64,000 nucleotides of DNA from Rhynochetos jubatus. Its lineage: Eukaryota > Chordata > Aves > Eurypygiformes > Rhynochetidae. Position 1 is the first letter of the stretch, and every line of letters starts with the position of its first letter. The position numbers and the translations under genes are program-made. The notes beneath the pieces are model-generated. The model searched no databases. It worked only from the letters and a program-made list of their open reading frames with translations, and was not told the DNA's origin. Location of the stretch: NCBI GenBank assembly GCA_027574665.1, contig CM050651.1, positions 7,813,501 to 7,877,500 of the forward strand, given 5' to 3'. Below, in pieces: positions 41,086 to 52,744 of this stretch.

Positions 41086-42479
41086 CATTGCTAACCGATA
41101 CTCTTTGACAGAGGTTGTGGTCTGCAGTGTAGACTCCTAGTCCGCTGGATGATGGGGGATGTTTTCAACAGAATGTGAGACTTCATGTTACTTTTTAATG
41201 TAGTGTGTTTTTCTATTGATTTTGTGGGTTTTAAATTATATAACCTTGATGAAAAACATTGGAAGTTCTTGAATCAGACAAATATAGATTTCGCTTCTTT
41301 TAACAATTTATCCCCCTACCAGAAATTACAGTATTTCAAAACTGCTGTATTTTCCTTTTCATAGGTGCACAAGAGAATGTCAAGTAAAACTGCCATGTCC
41401 ACGTTCATCTGAGCAGTCATCAGGAGAAAACATACCCATCTGAGATGGCAAAGACAGTTCAGCTGTAGCCCTCTAGAAGGCGATCAGTGACACAGTCCCC
41501 TTCCTCATCCCATGGGAAAGAAACCCGAGTGTGTCTCTGTAAGTTACTAGCAGAAAGATAGGTCATCAAGTCAAATTGCTGACCTGAGGTGTGTTTGGAG
41601 GCTCCTGTGCACTGAAGTGAGCAATCCTTTCCAGGTATTTGTCACTTACATAATAGGTCCCAGATTTTGAAATGAGACTGTGCCGTTCTGGTGATGAACC
41701 AAGGGAGTTCTGTGTAAGTCCACATTGCATATTATTTTCCTTTAACAAAACTTTCTGATAAACTCAGAAAGCGTAACTGGCATAATGCAGTTCTCAGTAT
41801 GTTTGGTATTACATTTAAAAGATTTCATTCGTTAAAGTTTTCATGTGTTATTTAAATCACTGCTTGGATGTGGTACAGTTTGTGTTAAAGGATAACATTC
41901 AAACTAAACATACAGCTTTTTAACAGATGTTTAATTACAGCAGCTTCTCAAACTCCGAAATCAGTTGTGGATCTCTCTTTATTTCAGATGAAACTACTTA
42001 TGTACAAAGGTGGGCTACTTTGGCCCATTATCTTTTCACTGTCGTGGGGCAAGATGAAATTGGCACCTTTTTTAGCCCAAAAGAGGCAGCTCCTCATTGC
42101 CAGTTCTGAGACAAGCTGACCAAAAAACTCTAAACCAAATGAGTAACAGACTAAAAAAAAAAACCAAAAACACCTCAAATTGTTATTCTTTTTCTAAATT
42201 CTTTAAACAAAATACCACTAATTGAAAGTGTAACCTCAGAACTCACCTCTTGCCTGCAGTCTTAACTTTTTCAACTCTGCATTCTCCAACAAGTTGTCTA
42301 AGTTTGAGTTACTCTCCTACAAATATACAAGAATGCAGTTATTTATGGTTCAACTGCTGCTTTATTAAAGAAAGCTCTTCTTCTCACACTCTTAGCTACT
42401 TGTGTACTGGAAAGCTTCAGCTTTCAGCGGAGGTGTAAGTCTTGGTTAGCAAATGCAAAAAACAACTGCTACTAATAAA
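41086..42479. other. Intergenic DNA downstream of the probable FAT4 transcript end
   Basis: I see no gene or recognisable repeat here. It may contain downstream polyadenylation elements for FAT4 if the transcript runs longer than proposed. Confidence 0.65.
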
Positions 42480-42501
42480 CCTGTATGGAATAAAATACAG
42501 T

Positions 42502-42530
42502 TTTATTTATTTATTGTAATTTATTTTATT
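42502..42530 (-). promoter_or_regulatory. Cluster of five AATAAA polyadenylation hexamers (candidate distal FAT4 poly(A) signal)
   Basis: Read on the minus strand, AATAAA occurs at 42530-42525, 42525-42520, 42515-42510, 42511-42506 and 42507-42502, partly overlapping. No other site in the 2 kb below the FAT4 stop has a canonical hexamer in the sense orientation, so this is the best candidate distal signal. The density also reflects AT-rich simple sequence, so use is inferred. Confidence 0.45.
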
Positions 42531-43451
42531 AGAAATCTGAAAGTAGATTTAGTACTTTTTGACGTTATCTTTGGCTCAACAGCGTCACAATACCACCTCT
42601 TCTCTCACCTCTTCCCGAGAGAGGTGAAGCCTGCTGCTTTTTGATTGTATGAAGTTCACTCAAGAAATACAAGAGGGATACGCTCAACGCTTCTCTCACC
42701 CTTGGTCAAATTGATCCCTTTCTAAGGCACAACTACACTGGACTCAGTGGGACTTCAAGAACTGCACTGGGCTCGTGCAGCCCTGCTGCAGAGATATTAA
42801 TTTTAATTGCCAAAGTGATAGTAGTGCTGCCTTTTCTGTGAAGGAACTCTGAATGCACATTTTACACCACCTTGCTTCTGAAAGCCCATTTTTTGAATAA
42901 AAAGCTAGTAGAAGTGACGATCAAGGAGTGGGAATTAGAGAGGGAGAAGATGAAGGGTTTCCAATAACACGCAGTAGTTTTTAAATAAATATTTTAATTC
43001 TATTATTGGCATTTACAGGTAGAAAGCATACAGTATGTTACAATTTTATCAAAATGTGAAAAATATGGATGTTACATAAGTAACAAATGTAAAAAAAGTA
43101 TTTTTCTTACCTTCCCTGAAAGTAAGAAAACTATTCAGCATAGGAAAATATTGATATAAAAACACAGTTTAGGTAAAAAAAAAAAAAAATTTTTACACAG
43201 TACACTAGGTTCATCAGATCTGCATGAAGATGTAAGGATTTTGTGAGGTTCTACTTTACCTAAAACTTCAGGGAATCTGGGACAAATAGCAAGCTACATT
43301 AATGAATCTACAAGTAGTTTTCCCTCATATCCACTCCAAAATGCTAGAGTGCAGTAATTTTCTATACAATAAATAATTCTTCAAAGTTTCCATCATAGAA
43401 AATCATATAATGCAGAAAACGCCACTCCAAGGTCACAAAGGCTAGGCAGTG

Positions 43452-43457
43452 CTTTAA
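43452..43457 (-). promoter_or_regulatory. Candidate proximal FAT4 poly(A) signal (ATTAAA)
   Basis: The first common polyadenylation hexamer reached downstream of the FAT4 stop on the transcript strand is ATTAAA, about 1.1 kb from the stop. It lies just past the tail of the MIR remnant. A second ATTAAA is at 42998-42993. Use of either is inferred. Confidence 0.35.
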
Positions 43458-43464
43458 TAAAAAT

Positions 43465-43650
43465 TATGATAATACTTATTATAGTGCTTTATAATGTCTA
43501 AGCACTTCAGAGGAGTTAACTAATTAGTCCTCACAACACCCCTGGGAGGTAGGTGTTTTTCCTACCTTTCCATAGTACAGTTGGGAAAATGAAATATGGG
43601 GAGAAGCAGAGGCTGCAGCAGCAGCACAGCCGAGATGAGAGGCCAAGAGA
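43465..43650 (-). repeat. Ancient MIR/CORE-SINE remnant inside the FAT4 3' UTR
   Basis: On the plus strand this reads as the reverse complement of a MIR element. It has an AAGCACTT block, then GTTAACTAATTAGTCCTCAC, a run resembling AACACCCCTGGGAGGTAGGT, and further on a degraded match to the MIR segment that normally reads CATTTTACAGATGAGGAAAC (here CAGTTGGGAAAATGAAATA), followed by GAGAAGCAGAGG. The order and spacing of these blocks follow the MIR consensus as I know it. Divergence is high, as expected for a very old copy. The element is in the same orientation as FAT4. Its left and right edges are approximate. Confidence 0.6.
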
Positions 43651-43880
43651 TGTGGAAATCGACTTTTTTTTTTCCCTTGCTCCCATTGATCGTGCTGCTG
43701 CCGCTGCTGTGAGCCAGGCTACTTGGCTGGGCTGACAAACGCCAATCAATCCCCCTGACGCTGGAAACATTGAGCGGGGCGGGCAGGGACCGGGGTTAAG
43801 CATCCCAAAATACTTCATAGAGATTCAGAAGCTCTCACACAACTTTGTCAAAAAACCAAAAACACAAACATAAAAAAAAA

Positions 43881-43906
43881 GGGGGGGGGGGGGGGGGGGG
43901 GGGGGG
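43881..43906. repeat. Homopolymer of 26 G (plus strand), preceded by nine A
   Basis: An uninterrupted run of 26 G follows A9 at 43872-43880 and is followed by G-rich purine sequence (AGGAAGGGGGGAGGAAGG). In the FAT4 transcript this would be poly(C) flanked by pyrimidines. Its exact length is uncertain, because homopolymers of this size are prone to slippage and to sequencing error. Confidence 0.9.
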
Positions 43907-44580
43907 AGGAAGGGGGGAGGAAGGAAAAACCTCAATGAAACAAATAAACAGGCTGAAAAATAAAAAACTCCTAAAGTGCTGACTGGCTTGAGCTGCTTCT
44001 AGCACCTCTTGTATGGAATAAGACTTACAGCACTGTTGCCAGCAATTTTTCAAGCTGATTTCATCCATAAAGTTACATCTGAGCAACTGCAGGATATGGT
44101 AATTACATTTACTGAGACACCTTACTACCGTAATTCCTTCATTCACCATCCTTCTTCCATGCACTTCCTTAAGGAAAATTAAATCCTCAATACTCTTGCA
44201 TCATAAAACATGTTAGTAGCTGGAGACAATATGCACATCCTTCACAATTAAAAAAACCCATTAGTTCATTTTCAGAACAAAGCATTATTAATTTAAGAAT
44301 CACAAACCAAACAATGGTAAATAGGAAACCCTTTTCAGAGGCTGCATGCCGAATATCTTGTTTTCAAATACAAAGCATGCAGGAGAAATAAATTCGTCCA
44401 AGCATAATTAAATTAAAAATGTTTTAAGTCTCTTTCAGCAGCATAACGGTTATTATTTTTAAAGTCTCCTCCAACCAAACTGGCCTGGGGTTCAAATGCT
44501 GACCTTTGCTTTTCTGCAACCATATAATGGTTTGAACAGTCCCCGTGGCTTTGCACTGCGGCAACACCAGGAGATAAAGC

Positions 44581-46457
44581 CTATACATACTGTTCTGCTT
44601 CCCCGTCCTTGGAAACAGGCTTCGTTGTACCACTTTTGCTGTCTTCACTTGCTGCTGCTGCTGCTGCTGTTTTCTCAGGCAGTGATGCCAAATCTTTGAA
44701 AACATCCACATAATGCCCAAAGCCCGGGCCCCAGTTCAAGAGGTTGTCCCAGTTGAAGCTTCCTGCTTGCTGCCCCAGCTTTGCAGGCAGGGAGCTATCC
44801 CCAGCACTGGTGGTGGTCGCCTGTGCCCCCACCGGCCCCCCCTCACCTCGGCGGCCAGGGTACCGCCGGGGCTTCAGCCTGGCACCGTAGTTGTCCTCGT
44901 CATCTGCATCGGACTCATTGACCTGGGATAACTTGGGCATCCTGGAGGTGTACGCTATGGGCTTGTCCCTGTCGTACTCCATCTCCGAGCAGGTGAAGGA
45001 CTCGTGGGAGTCGCTGTCGGAGGAGGACTCGGGTGCAGGGATACCATCGGCTGGGTTCCTCGTCCGGGACAGAGGCCTTCTGCAGTCCTCCTCAGAAGAG
45101 GACCGGCCATGGTCTGCGCTGCAGATGCTGGGGTTTCTGGGGCGAGGGGTGTTCAGTCTCTCCACCTCTTCGATGGACAGCCCCACCGGAGGAGCAGTCT
45201 CCAGAGGGATCTGCCCAATGGGCTGCTTCAGTCGGCTTCCCGGGCGGGAGCCATGGCTCGCCATGGTCTGTGGACTCTTACTTCTCCTCCCCAGCCGAGT
45301 GGCATAATTAAAAATGCCAGGCTGGCAGACATCGTTGTGCATCTCCAGCGGGCTCCCTTCCCTTATGGCAAGGTGCAGCTCCCTGGCCGGACTGTGCCTG
45401 TAGAAAGTCGACGATTTGGAGAAGGGTGCAGGGCTGTGCCGAGAGAGGGGGTTGGGAGTAGGGCACGCTGAGTGGCTTAAAGACGTTGTCCTCAAGCCCT
45501 GCCCGTAGGCGGGCTGGTAGGTCAAGCTGCTGGCTCCCAGGGGCATGGGGGACTGACGGGCAAAGCCCAGCGGGCTGTGCCGCTGGATGGAGAACTTGGG
45601 TGTGTGGCTCCGAAACTGCTTGTAGTGCTGGATGATGTCGGCGTCCGAGGGGGCGATGCTGCTGGCATTGTCAATGTCGTAGTGCTCGATCTCGGGCTCG
45701 GGGGAAGCCAGCGGGGCGCTGGGGATTGTCTCCGTGGCGTGCGGGATGTCGGTTTCGTCATAGATGAGATATGGGTTTTCTCTTTCGATGATATCAGGTT
45801 TCGGGTTCCCTTCGGGCTGCTTCCTGACGGTCATGTCATCGCCGTAGGGCGGGATGTTGTCAGGGTCATCAAATGCCACATTCTCACTCCCTTTTTTCTT
45901 CTTTTCCTTTGTTTTCTTCTCCTCTTTTGGAGCTTTGGACTTCTTTCCTCGGCACTGGTTGCAGAGGATGAGGCTGAGGACCAGCAGTGCCAGGACCGTT
46001 GCGCAGCTGCCCACAATAGCCGGCACAGCCCAGAGGGGCAGGGACAGCTCGGCGGGGTGTGGCGACGGGAGGCAGATGTGGCCACCATTGATCCCTGCTC
46101 TACACTCGTGGCCTGGGGCGCACAAGACCCCCAGGCATGCCACCACCGCCTCGCACGTCTGTCCTGCGTACGCCTCGGGGCAGCTGCAGGTGAAGCCGGC
46201 GTGCGCCCCGGGCTCACAGCTGCCCCCGTTTTGGCAGGGGCTGGAGGCACAGGCGCCCGGTGGGACACACTGGTAGGCATACCACCGGTTGATGCACATC
46301 AGCTCACCCCAGCAGGGACTGCTGGCACAGACGTTGGGGCCACGGCAGCCAATCTTCACCGAGGGGTCTGTTTTGGAGAGAGTGGCGAGGCTGTGCCTGC
46401 CAACGAAGGGAAGGCTCTCTCCGCCGTACTTGACGTAGGAAATGCAGCCATCAAAGC
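44581..46457 (-). CDS. FAT4: FAT4 terminal coding exon: end of laminin G 2, last EGF, transmembrane helix, whole cytoplasmic tail
   Basis: This is the last coding exon of the atypical cadherin FAT4, a plasma-membrane receptor for Dachsous cadherins in planar cell polarity and growth control. The reading frame runs from the AG acceptor just above 46457 (two bases of a split Gly codon, then FDGC) to a TAG stop at 44583-44581, giving 624 complete residues. In order it encodes the cysteine-bearing end of laminin G 2, a six-cysteine EGF repeat (ACASSPC to GQTCE), a hydrophobic helix at about 46041-45964 (start LWAVPAIVG), a lysine-rich stop-transfer stretch (KEEKKTKEKKKK) and a tail of about 460 residues. 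The tail carries the FAT4 signatures NVAFDDPDNIPPYGDD, HTPKFSIQRHSPLGFARQ and the C-terminus DGEAEQYV. It is much richer in GC than its flanks. A six-alanine run (44652-44669) sits near the C-terminus. Identification as FAT4 rather than FAT1-3 rests on the tail, which I recognise. Confidence 0.97.
44652..44669 (-). repeat. GCA trinucleotide repeat coding six alanines in the FAT4 C-terminus
   Basis: Six GCA codons in a row, preceded by ACA (Thr), fall within the LPEKT...SEDSK segment about 20 residues before the stop. The pure repeat on the codon level suggests replication slippage. From memory, mammalian FAT4 has a shorter alanine run here. Confidence 0.85.
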
Positions 46458-49400
46458 CTACAAGGAAAAGCAACAGTCACGTCAACAGAGGCCAAAGACA
46501 CTCTGTGCATATCACACTCATGGGGAAACCTTTTGATTAGGAGATGACAAGTTGTGCTGTGTGCCTCTTGCCCCCTGAAAAGAAAGGGGAAACACAAACA
46601 CAGAAGCAAGAGAAAGGGAAACCCAATGGTACAGTGGAGGCCACAGCCTTATTCCACGATGGGGTTTTAAGCAGAGTGAGGGGTAAATCACGCTGTTAAG
46701 TTACGCACATGAAGCCTCCATATTTTCACGAGTGAATCTTATGTTCAGTGAGCTTACGATTGCTTCCCCACATTCCTACCTTGCATTGTGATTAATGTAT
46801 AAATACCTGTGATATTAACAGGTACACAATGGTGTAATATTTAAGTAACCACTTATTTGCTAGAAGGACGGCTCATTCACAGATGTTTCAGTATTTGACA
46901 ATCTGCACTGACATTAAGGCTCAGGTGTAAGGAACGTCGTGTCGCTTCTGTTAAGTATTTCCTCTTACGTTTTAAGGACTATTCTGTTCGTAAACTTAAA
47001 AACAAAAATATTCTGAAGTGAGTAAATAAAATGTACCAAACCCTGCAATTAGGATGCTGAAATTAACAACTGTTTCCTAGAAGGCCTAACATTTTGCACT
47101 CCTGTTGCTTTCATTAAACCAGGTTGCTCACGCACAGACTCAACTCTGCTGCTTAGTGAGCAGATTAGACCTGAGGTTTGCAGTGCAAACAGACACTTTT
47201 GTGATTGTATCGTGCTTGTCTTGCAGATAGACCCACGGAAGGAAGCCTGAAGGTTATATTCTCAGATCTTTATTATAAAGTAATTTCCCCTTGAAGCATA
47301 ATTATTTTGCCAAAATATCAAGCAATGAGCATATGGCTGGATTTTGCAGAAACATAGTATTTTCTAAAAACGTATTGTTCAATTGACTCAGTTTTCAATT
47401 TATAGACCCACTTCACTGAAGCTAAATGAAAGGCTCCATTGTTCAGTAAATAAGCCAAGAATTCAAATGGTTACCATAGGGAAACATCTATTCTAATAGT
47501 ATTTAACGTCTTTAAAATGAATTTGAACTAATATTCCCTCTAACAACTTCTTTCAATACACTTAAAATGCTTTTGTTTCCTAATTTTCCCAGATTTCTAA
47601 AACTTCTTATCACCCACACAGAGAAACCTGTGTGCAGCTGGCTTGACTGTGCTAGCAGAAAACATTACCTTCCGTTCCCCTCCTCTTGTGCGCTTTCCAG
47701 TTTCCCCTAGTCTGAGCAGAAGTCGCCTATTGTGCTTCAGCTAAGCCTCCTGTGCTATTGTCTCCTAAACTCATGGCAATACTGTCATGCCTCTGAAATC
47801 CTGAGTGGCCTTTTCCAAAACTTCCCCTAGCTTGGTTGTAGCGCTGCTCTGACAGTGGTGACACCGAGTTGCAGTGCTGCGAGAGCCCAGGGACATGGGA
47901 TTATCCCCAGCCTTTGTGTGGTGGTTGTATGTGAGGTCGCAGGAAAATCCAGCCTTTTGCCAGCCTAATAATTCTCTGTGTTCCCAAGACTTAATCCTTT
48001 CTGCCAGGGTTTTAGGATAGTGCAACCTTATGCTAACCTCTACCCGGAGCTGTGACAAAGTGGTATGCAGAGATGTGTTTGGAAGTTATGCTCTCAGTGT
48101 TCACATGTGCAGTTGGCAGTAAGAAACATGTTTATTTCTCCTTAACTTCTGATGGAATATACTTGGGACGTGTGCACGATGTCAGGTTTACAGGAAGCTA
48201 TTATTCAAGACCAAATGTATCATCTATTATCAATAAAAATAATCAACAAGGAGAAGGAGAGTGCCACTACTCAGTTGTTAAGCATCTTGCTTGGGTGAAA
48301 AGAATAAACAGAATCAGATTTTCCTCGTGTTAGTAGTGTCAAAATAAAAGGTTCATTTCTGCAAACATAGTGCTGGAATGGAAGAACAGCCACTATGAAT
48401 GGTAACTTTGTGAATAATTGCGGAAATCTCTGTAAAAATGGGTAGCACAGAGATAAATGTTATGAATATTTAGTCTGTCATGAAATAGCAAATATACCGG
48501 AGTTGTATGAGGTCATATTACAGATTTATAGCCTTTGAAGGATGTTGTTTTAAAATTTGAACAACCTCTGATGCCAGAAATTAAATATGAGTGGGTATCG
48601 ACATCAAATACGTTTCACTGAGCGATGCAAGTCATGTGGTGTAAAGGGACACGAAAGAGCCTTCTAAGTTTTGCAAGCATGCTATTTCTGTATTATTTCC
48701 ATTCTGAAAGAGGGGCATTTTCTTTCAGCACTACTTATACTGTCATTTTCTCCTGTTTTCACATTCCCAAATACAGAGGAAATTGAGGATTTAGGTTCAG
48801 GTGGGAGCCCAAGCAAACGGGACGATTACCTTGCCTCATGCTTGGTGGTCCCCTGCAGCAGTGATGCGATAAACAGCAACTGGGATTTTGTCAGGCCTAC
48901 CTGGGTTTAAAAATGTTATTGGATATACCAGCTTCACAGCCCTGGAATTGTCACCTATGCATGTTTTTGTCTGTCTTTAACAGTACCGCGGATATTTTTG
49001 ACTCTCTGAGTTCATGCAGAGTTTTATACCTCCCCCTTGTAAAACCTTGGTATGTGGTACACAATGTAATCTAATATTAAAATAAAATAAAATTATATGA
49101 ATAAGAGATTTTGGATTGTGTATGCCTAATGGAAGCCAGACATTCCTAATTTGCCTGCTACAGCATCAGGCAGTGGTGAGATTTTAGCGTCCTCGATTTT
49201 CTTTGTTCCAGCTTTCCTAAAATCCTCTGACTTTTCCATGCATACACTGCTCATAAAACATACGTGTAAAAATGGTAAAGGCAAGCATAGCATTCGTATG
49301 ATTTCATACTGCGTTTCAGACAAATTCACAATACACAAATGTGAACTGTGAATTTGCTCCACTCAAAGATCCTTTATCTGGCCGCAATTCTTGAAGTCAG

Positions 49401-50163
49401 GAAGATTTTTCGATATAAAACCTCTGTGAAACCAATGCCTGCATTGTCTGGAGTATCTCACAGTTTGTAGCTAAAAATCACTTCCATCTTTACTTATCAC
49501 TGGGGGAATGATATCAAATATACGTTATCTACTTCTTTTGCCAGGGCCTAAGACAGTTGCTTTAACTCTTAAGGGAGATTGATTTACTTTTTAACAGCTA
49601 GATTTCAGTCAGAGGGTGGTTCCTTATTGTCCTTGGTTTCTGTTGCTGAGAAATAAATCCTATTCTTCATTTGACAGCAGGATAAAGCAGGAGGAAGTTA
49701 GTTTCAGAAAATATTTTAATCATATTAAAAACAGGCTAAATCCTGTACTACTTACCAAACCCCTACGGATACAAAGCTCTCATTTAGCATTTTTGCCTAA
49801 GTAAAAAGATTTGCCTTGATTTTCCTGATTCAGGTGAAGAATATATCCTTTCTTCTCCATGAACATAACAAAATGTTATGTTAATTAACATAACTGATTT
49901 ACAGACAAGCAAGCAAACCCACCTCCCGCCTCCAAAAAGCCCTGCAGATGGAGTGCCTGCTTTTGGAATCAACAAGGCTACAACGTGTATGGGAGGAACA
50001 AAGTCTGCAATCCTTATTCATTCCATTTGCAGTTTCCCTGGCAAAGTACGGAAGCATATTAGTCACTAATAAAGAATTACAGTATGTTCTGCAAGCTTTA
50101 AGCAAACAGAGACCCTCTGTGAAATCCGCTTATGTGAACCGTATTAAAAAAATAAAAAATTAC
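46458..50163 (-). other. FAT4 last intron (3.7 kb)
   Basis: The intron lies between the exons at 50164 and 46457, with donor GTAATTTT and acceptor TTTTCCTTGTAG. It is AT-rich. The only distinct item I see is a 20-bp perfect palindrome at 49875-49894. No coding exon or recognisable mobile element was found in it. Confidence 0.85.
49875..49894. repeat. 20-bp perfect palindrome with an extra half-site
   Basis: GTTATGTTAATTAACATAAC equals its own reverse complement. The half-site CATAAC also occurs just to the left (49864-49869), so the arm is present three times within 31 bp. It could extrude as a small cruciform. It lies 270 bp downstream of the donor of the exon at 50164. Confidence 0.85.
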
Positions 50164-50425
50164 CTGCAACTGTGCTCTTGAAGGGTTGGCTTGACGGGAT
50201 TCCTCCCAAAGAAATTGTAAGAACGTTCAGTCCACCAAAGTCTTGCGTGGCATGGAGAATGTCTCGGCTATGAGTCTTGTCAACTGACAGGATAGTAGCA
50301 GACCCGTTCTTCTCAATGAGTACCGAATGCCATTGACCATCCGCAGCGTACACTTCTGGGATATTTCTTTCCACCTTCCCAGCAATTCCAGCATCAGATA
50401 CATAATGCACTTTCCCACCTTTTAT
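50164..50425 (-). CDS. FAT4: FAT4 internal exon, laminin G domain 2 (C-terminal part)
   Basis: This exon is 262 bp. It begins in phase 0 after a TGTGCTCAG acceptor (IKGGKVHYVSDAG...) and ends one base into a Gly codon before a GTAATTTT donor. That single G joins the GC that opens the terminal exon, giving ...STVAG-FDGC, so the frame is continuous. The 87 complete residues show laminin G sheet patterns: KVERNIPEVYAADGQWHSV, followed by a strand with ILSVD and a GGLNVLTISLGG hairpin. In the protein this is the extracellular membrane-proximal domain. The intron that follows, toward 46458, is 3.7 kb. Confidence 0.95.
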
Positions 50426-52744
50426 CTGAGCACAAAACAGTAAAATGCATAATTTTAAAATGACAAACCCTCCTATACGCACGTCACCAATGGAATGCCT
50501 ATTCAGTGCAGTCACGGTAACACATGGCTTCGGTTGCAATAGGAAGCCAGGGTGTATTTTTCCCCAAATAACTGTTTTGTACTAAAAATGCATTAATTAT
50601 TTAGTTCTAAAAATTTGGTCACAATTAAATACATCATTGCATCTGTAGAAAACGCAGAGCTGCCATGCACTCATTCCCTGGCTGATCTCATAAGAGAAAA
50701 ACCTATCGAGAGGCCAACAACAGCACATGCACATGACAAAACATTTTAACCAAGAAAAGAGTAATTCTTCCTCCTCCTTCAATGCAAGTGTGGAAAATGC
50801 TTTGCAGAGTAAACAGATGTTGTCCTTGCCCAAAAAACTCGCATCTAGTTTTCATTATGACACAGCAGGATTATATACAGCATGGCAGGGTTTGAACAAG
50901 ACTCCCATTTCCTATCTGGTTTGCCTCTAATTTGCACTTTTCAGAAAAATAGTTGTATTTTAGAAACCTTTCTATAGAGTTGCTAAGTGTATTATTCTGT
51001 GGGAATCTTCAAAAGCTGATTACTTGAGCAAACTTCTTTTAAACTTTTGAGTTGTTACAAAAAAAAAAAAAAGTTCTATTAAATTCCACGAAAAATTTTT
51101 TGGCTTTTCCTCCAGGAATGACGCCTCACTGTTCCACTGAGATGCCGGATTTCAAACCTCTTACTGGTTCAGTGTTAAATGACCCTAAAATGAGATCAGT
51201 GTAAATTCTGCATTTAAGATATGGGTGTTTAAAAAACACCCAACATCCAAACCTGCCAGCTTCCCAAATACTGCATAGGAGTCAGGTACATCAGCTGACC
51301 TCCTAAGGGCATACAAACGTGCACAGCTCATCTAGGGCAGCTCTGCAACTTGTTGCAAGTTTCCTTCCGTACTCTGCACATTTGGTCATACATGTTTAAT
51401 AAGACATGTTAAATTTTCCCTTCTGGGTTCCTGGCTGCAGCTCGCCTGGTCCGTGATGTGTAACACGAGCGTGGCAAACGTGCACACACATAGTCCAGGA
51501 GAGGTCGAAGCCCCAGGTTTGTTGAAAGCTCTCTAAGCTTGCATGCTTTGTTCCAGGAAAAGCAATGTTCACCTGGGAAGAACTGTGAGGTGACACAACG
51601 GCTGCAAGAATGCTGCTCTCGTTTCCAGAAACTGTTAAACGCTCTGGATTTACTTCTTTAGTGATGCAAGCTGAGGACTTTGTTCATACTGATCAGCTTT
51701 AATATGGCTGTAAGACCACGCTCAGGTCTTGGCAGCAGCCCGAGTTGAACGTATCTAGCACGTATTCCATTTGGATCAAGAAATACAATGGTTAATATGT
51801 CCATGCACTTCATTTATAAATGCCATAATTTGGATTATTTCAAAATGAATTGTTTGAGGGACTCTGATAAAGCTGCCCTTCAGAGACAGGATGCTTTTGT
51901 TACTGGCAAACACAGGTGGCATACATCTAAATAACCACACAGCCCAAGAAAATCTCACATTCGGAAATGCAATCACAGAGACTGTTATAACATATTAAAC
52001 ACTATTTGCCACAGTCAAAAGTATTTGTAAAAAGATTAGCTGGGCAGAATATATACATATATTTATGTCTGTAACCTGTAATTGGTTTCTTAGTCTTATT
52101 TTGTCTTTTATGCTCCATGAAAATACTAGCTTGTATTTTAGTCTTTATGTAAGCAAAAAAAATATATACCATATCAGACAATAACCTCTAAGCTTATGGG
52201 AAGACTAAGCACAGAATTGTAACTTTTAATTCCGCATTACAGAAGAATTGTAGAATTATTTACCTGTCAGCAACTGGTATTTTCCATACGGATTTATGAC
52301 TCTCTAGCTCTATTTCTGTTTCTTTAAAATCGCATGTGACTAATGCTAACAGACTCATAAATAATATACTAGTGGCGTTTGGAAAATAAAATTTCCAGAG
52401 ACAAGACTGATCCATGACTTCTTCAACCAGGAAAATATAAGGAATGTTCTTGGTTCCTTGAGGCACAACATATTTCTAAATTTGAAACAAATGCTGATGC
52501 TGACAACATTGAGTAACACCCATTTCTGGGTTTTATTTAAAGGACAGAGCAACAGATGAGTAGAATATAACTAAAAGAATGAACCACTAAAGAAAACATA
52601 TTCCTAACTACAAGGATGATTCAACTTTACCGAGCAAATTGCTTCTTACTTCTCTTAGAGCTGAGCGCTAGCCTTCACAGATTTATATCCCACTGGATAA
52701 GATAACATTTAAATTATGTTCTGATTTATTCCTGCAACCTGATA

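Larger units (their letters stand above)
42480..44580 (-). other. FAT4: Probable FAT4 3' untranslated region
   Basis: This is the sequence downstream of the TAG stop on the transcript strand. It is AT-rich and has no long frame continuing the gene. It contains a 26-base C run on the transcript strand (43906-43881), a sense-oriented MIR remnant, an A15T5 tract (43175-43194), ATTAAA hexamers at 43457-43452 and 42998-42993 and a five-hexamer AATAAA cluster ending at 42502. The true end cannot be fixed from sequence alone; I place the distal limit just past the AATAAA cluster as the most likely boundary. A 3' UTR of about 1.1 to 2.1 kb would follow, depending on which signal is used. Confidence 0.5.

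Noticed and set aside
45577..46536. A 319-codon open frame on the plus strand
   Set aside because: It lies exactly antisense to the GC-rich FAT4 terminal exon. Open antisense frames are expected there, and the peptide has no recognisable domain.
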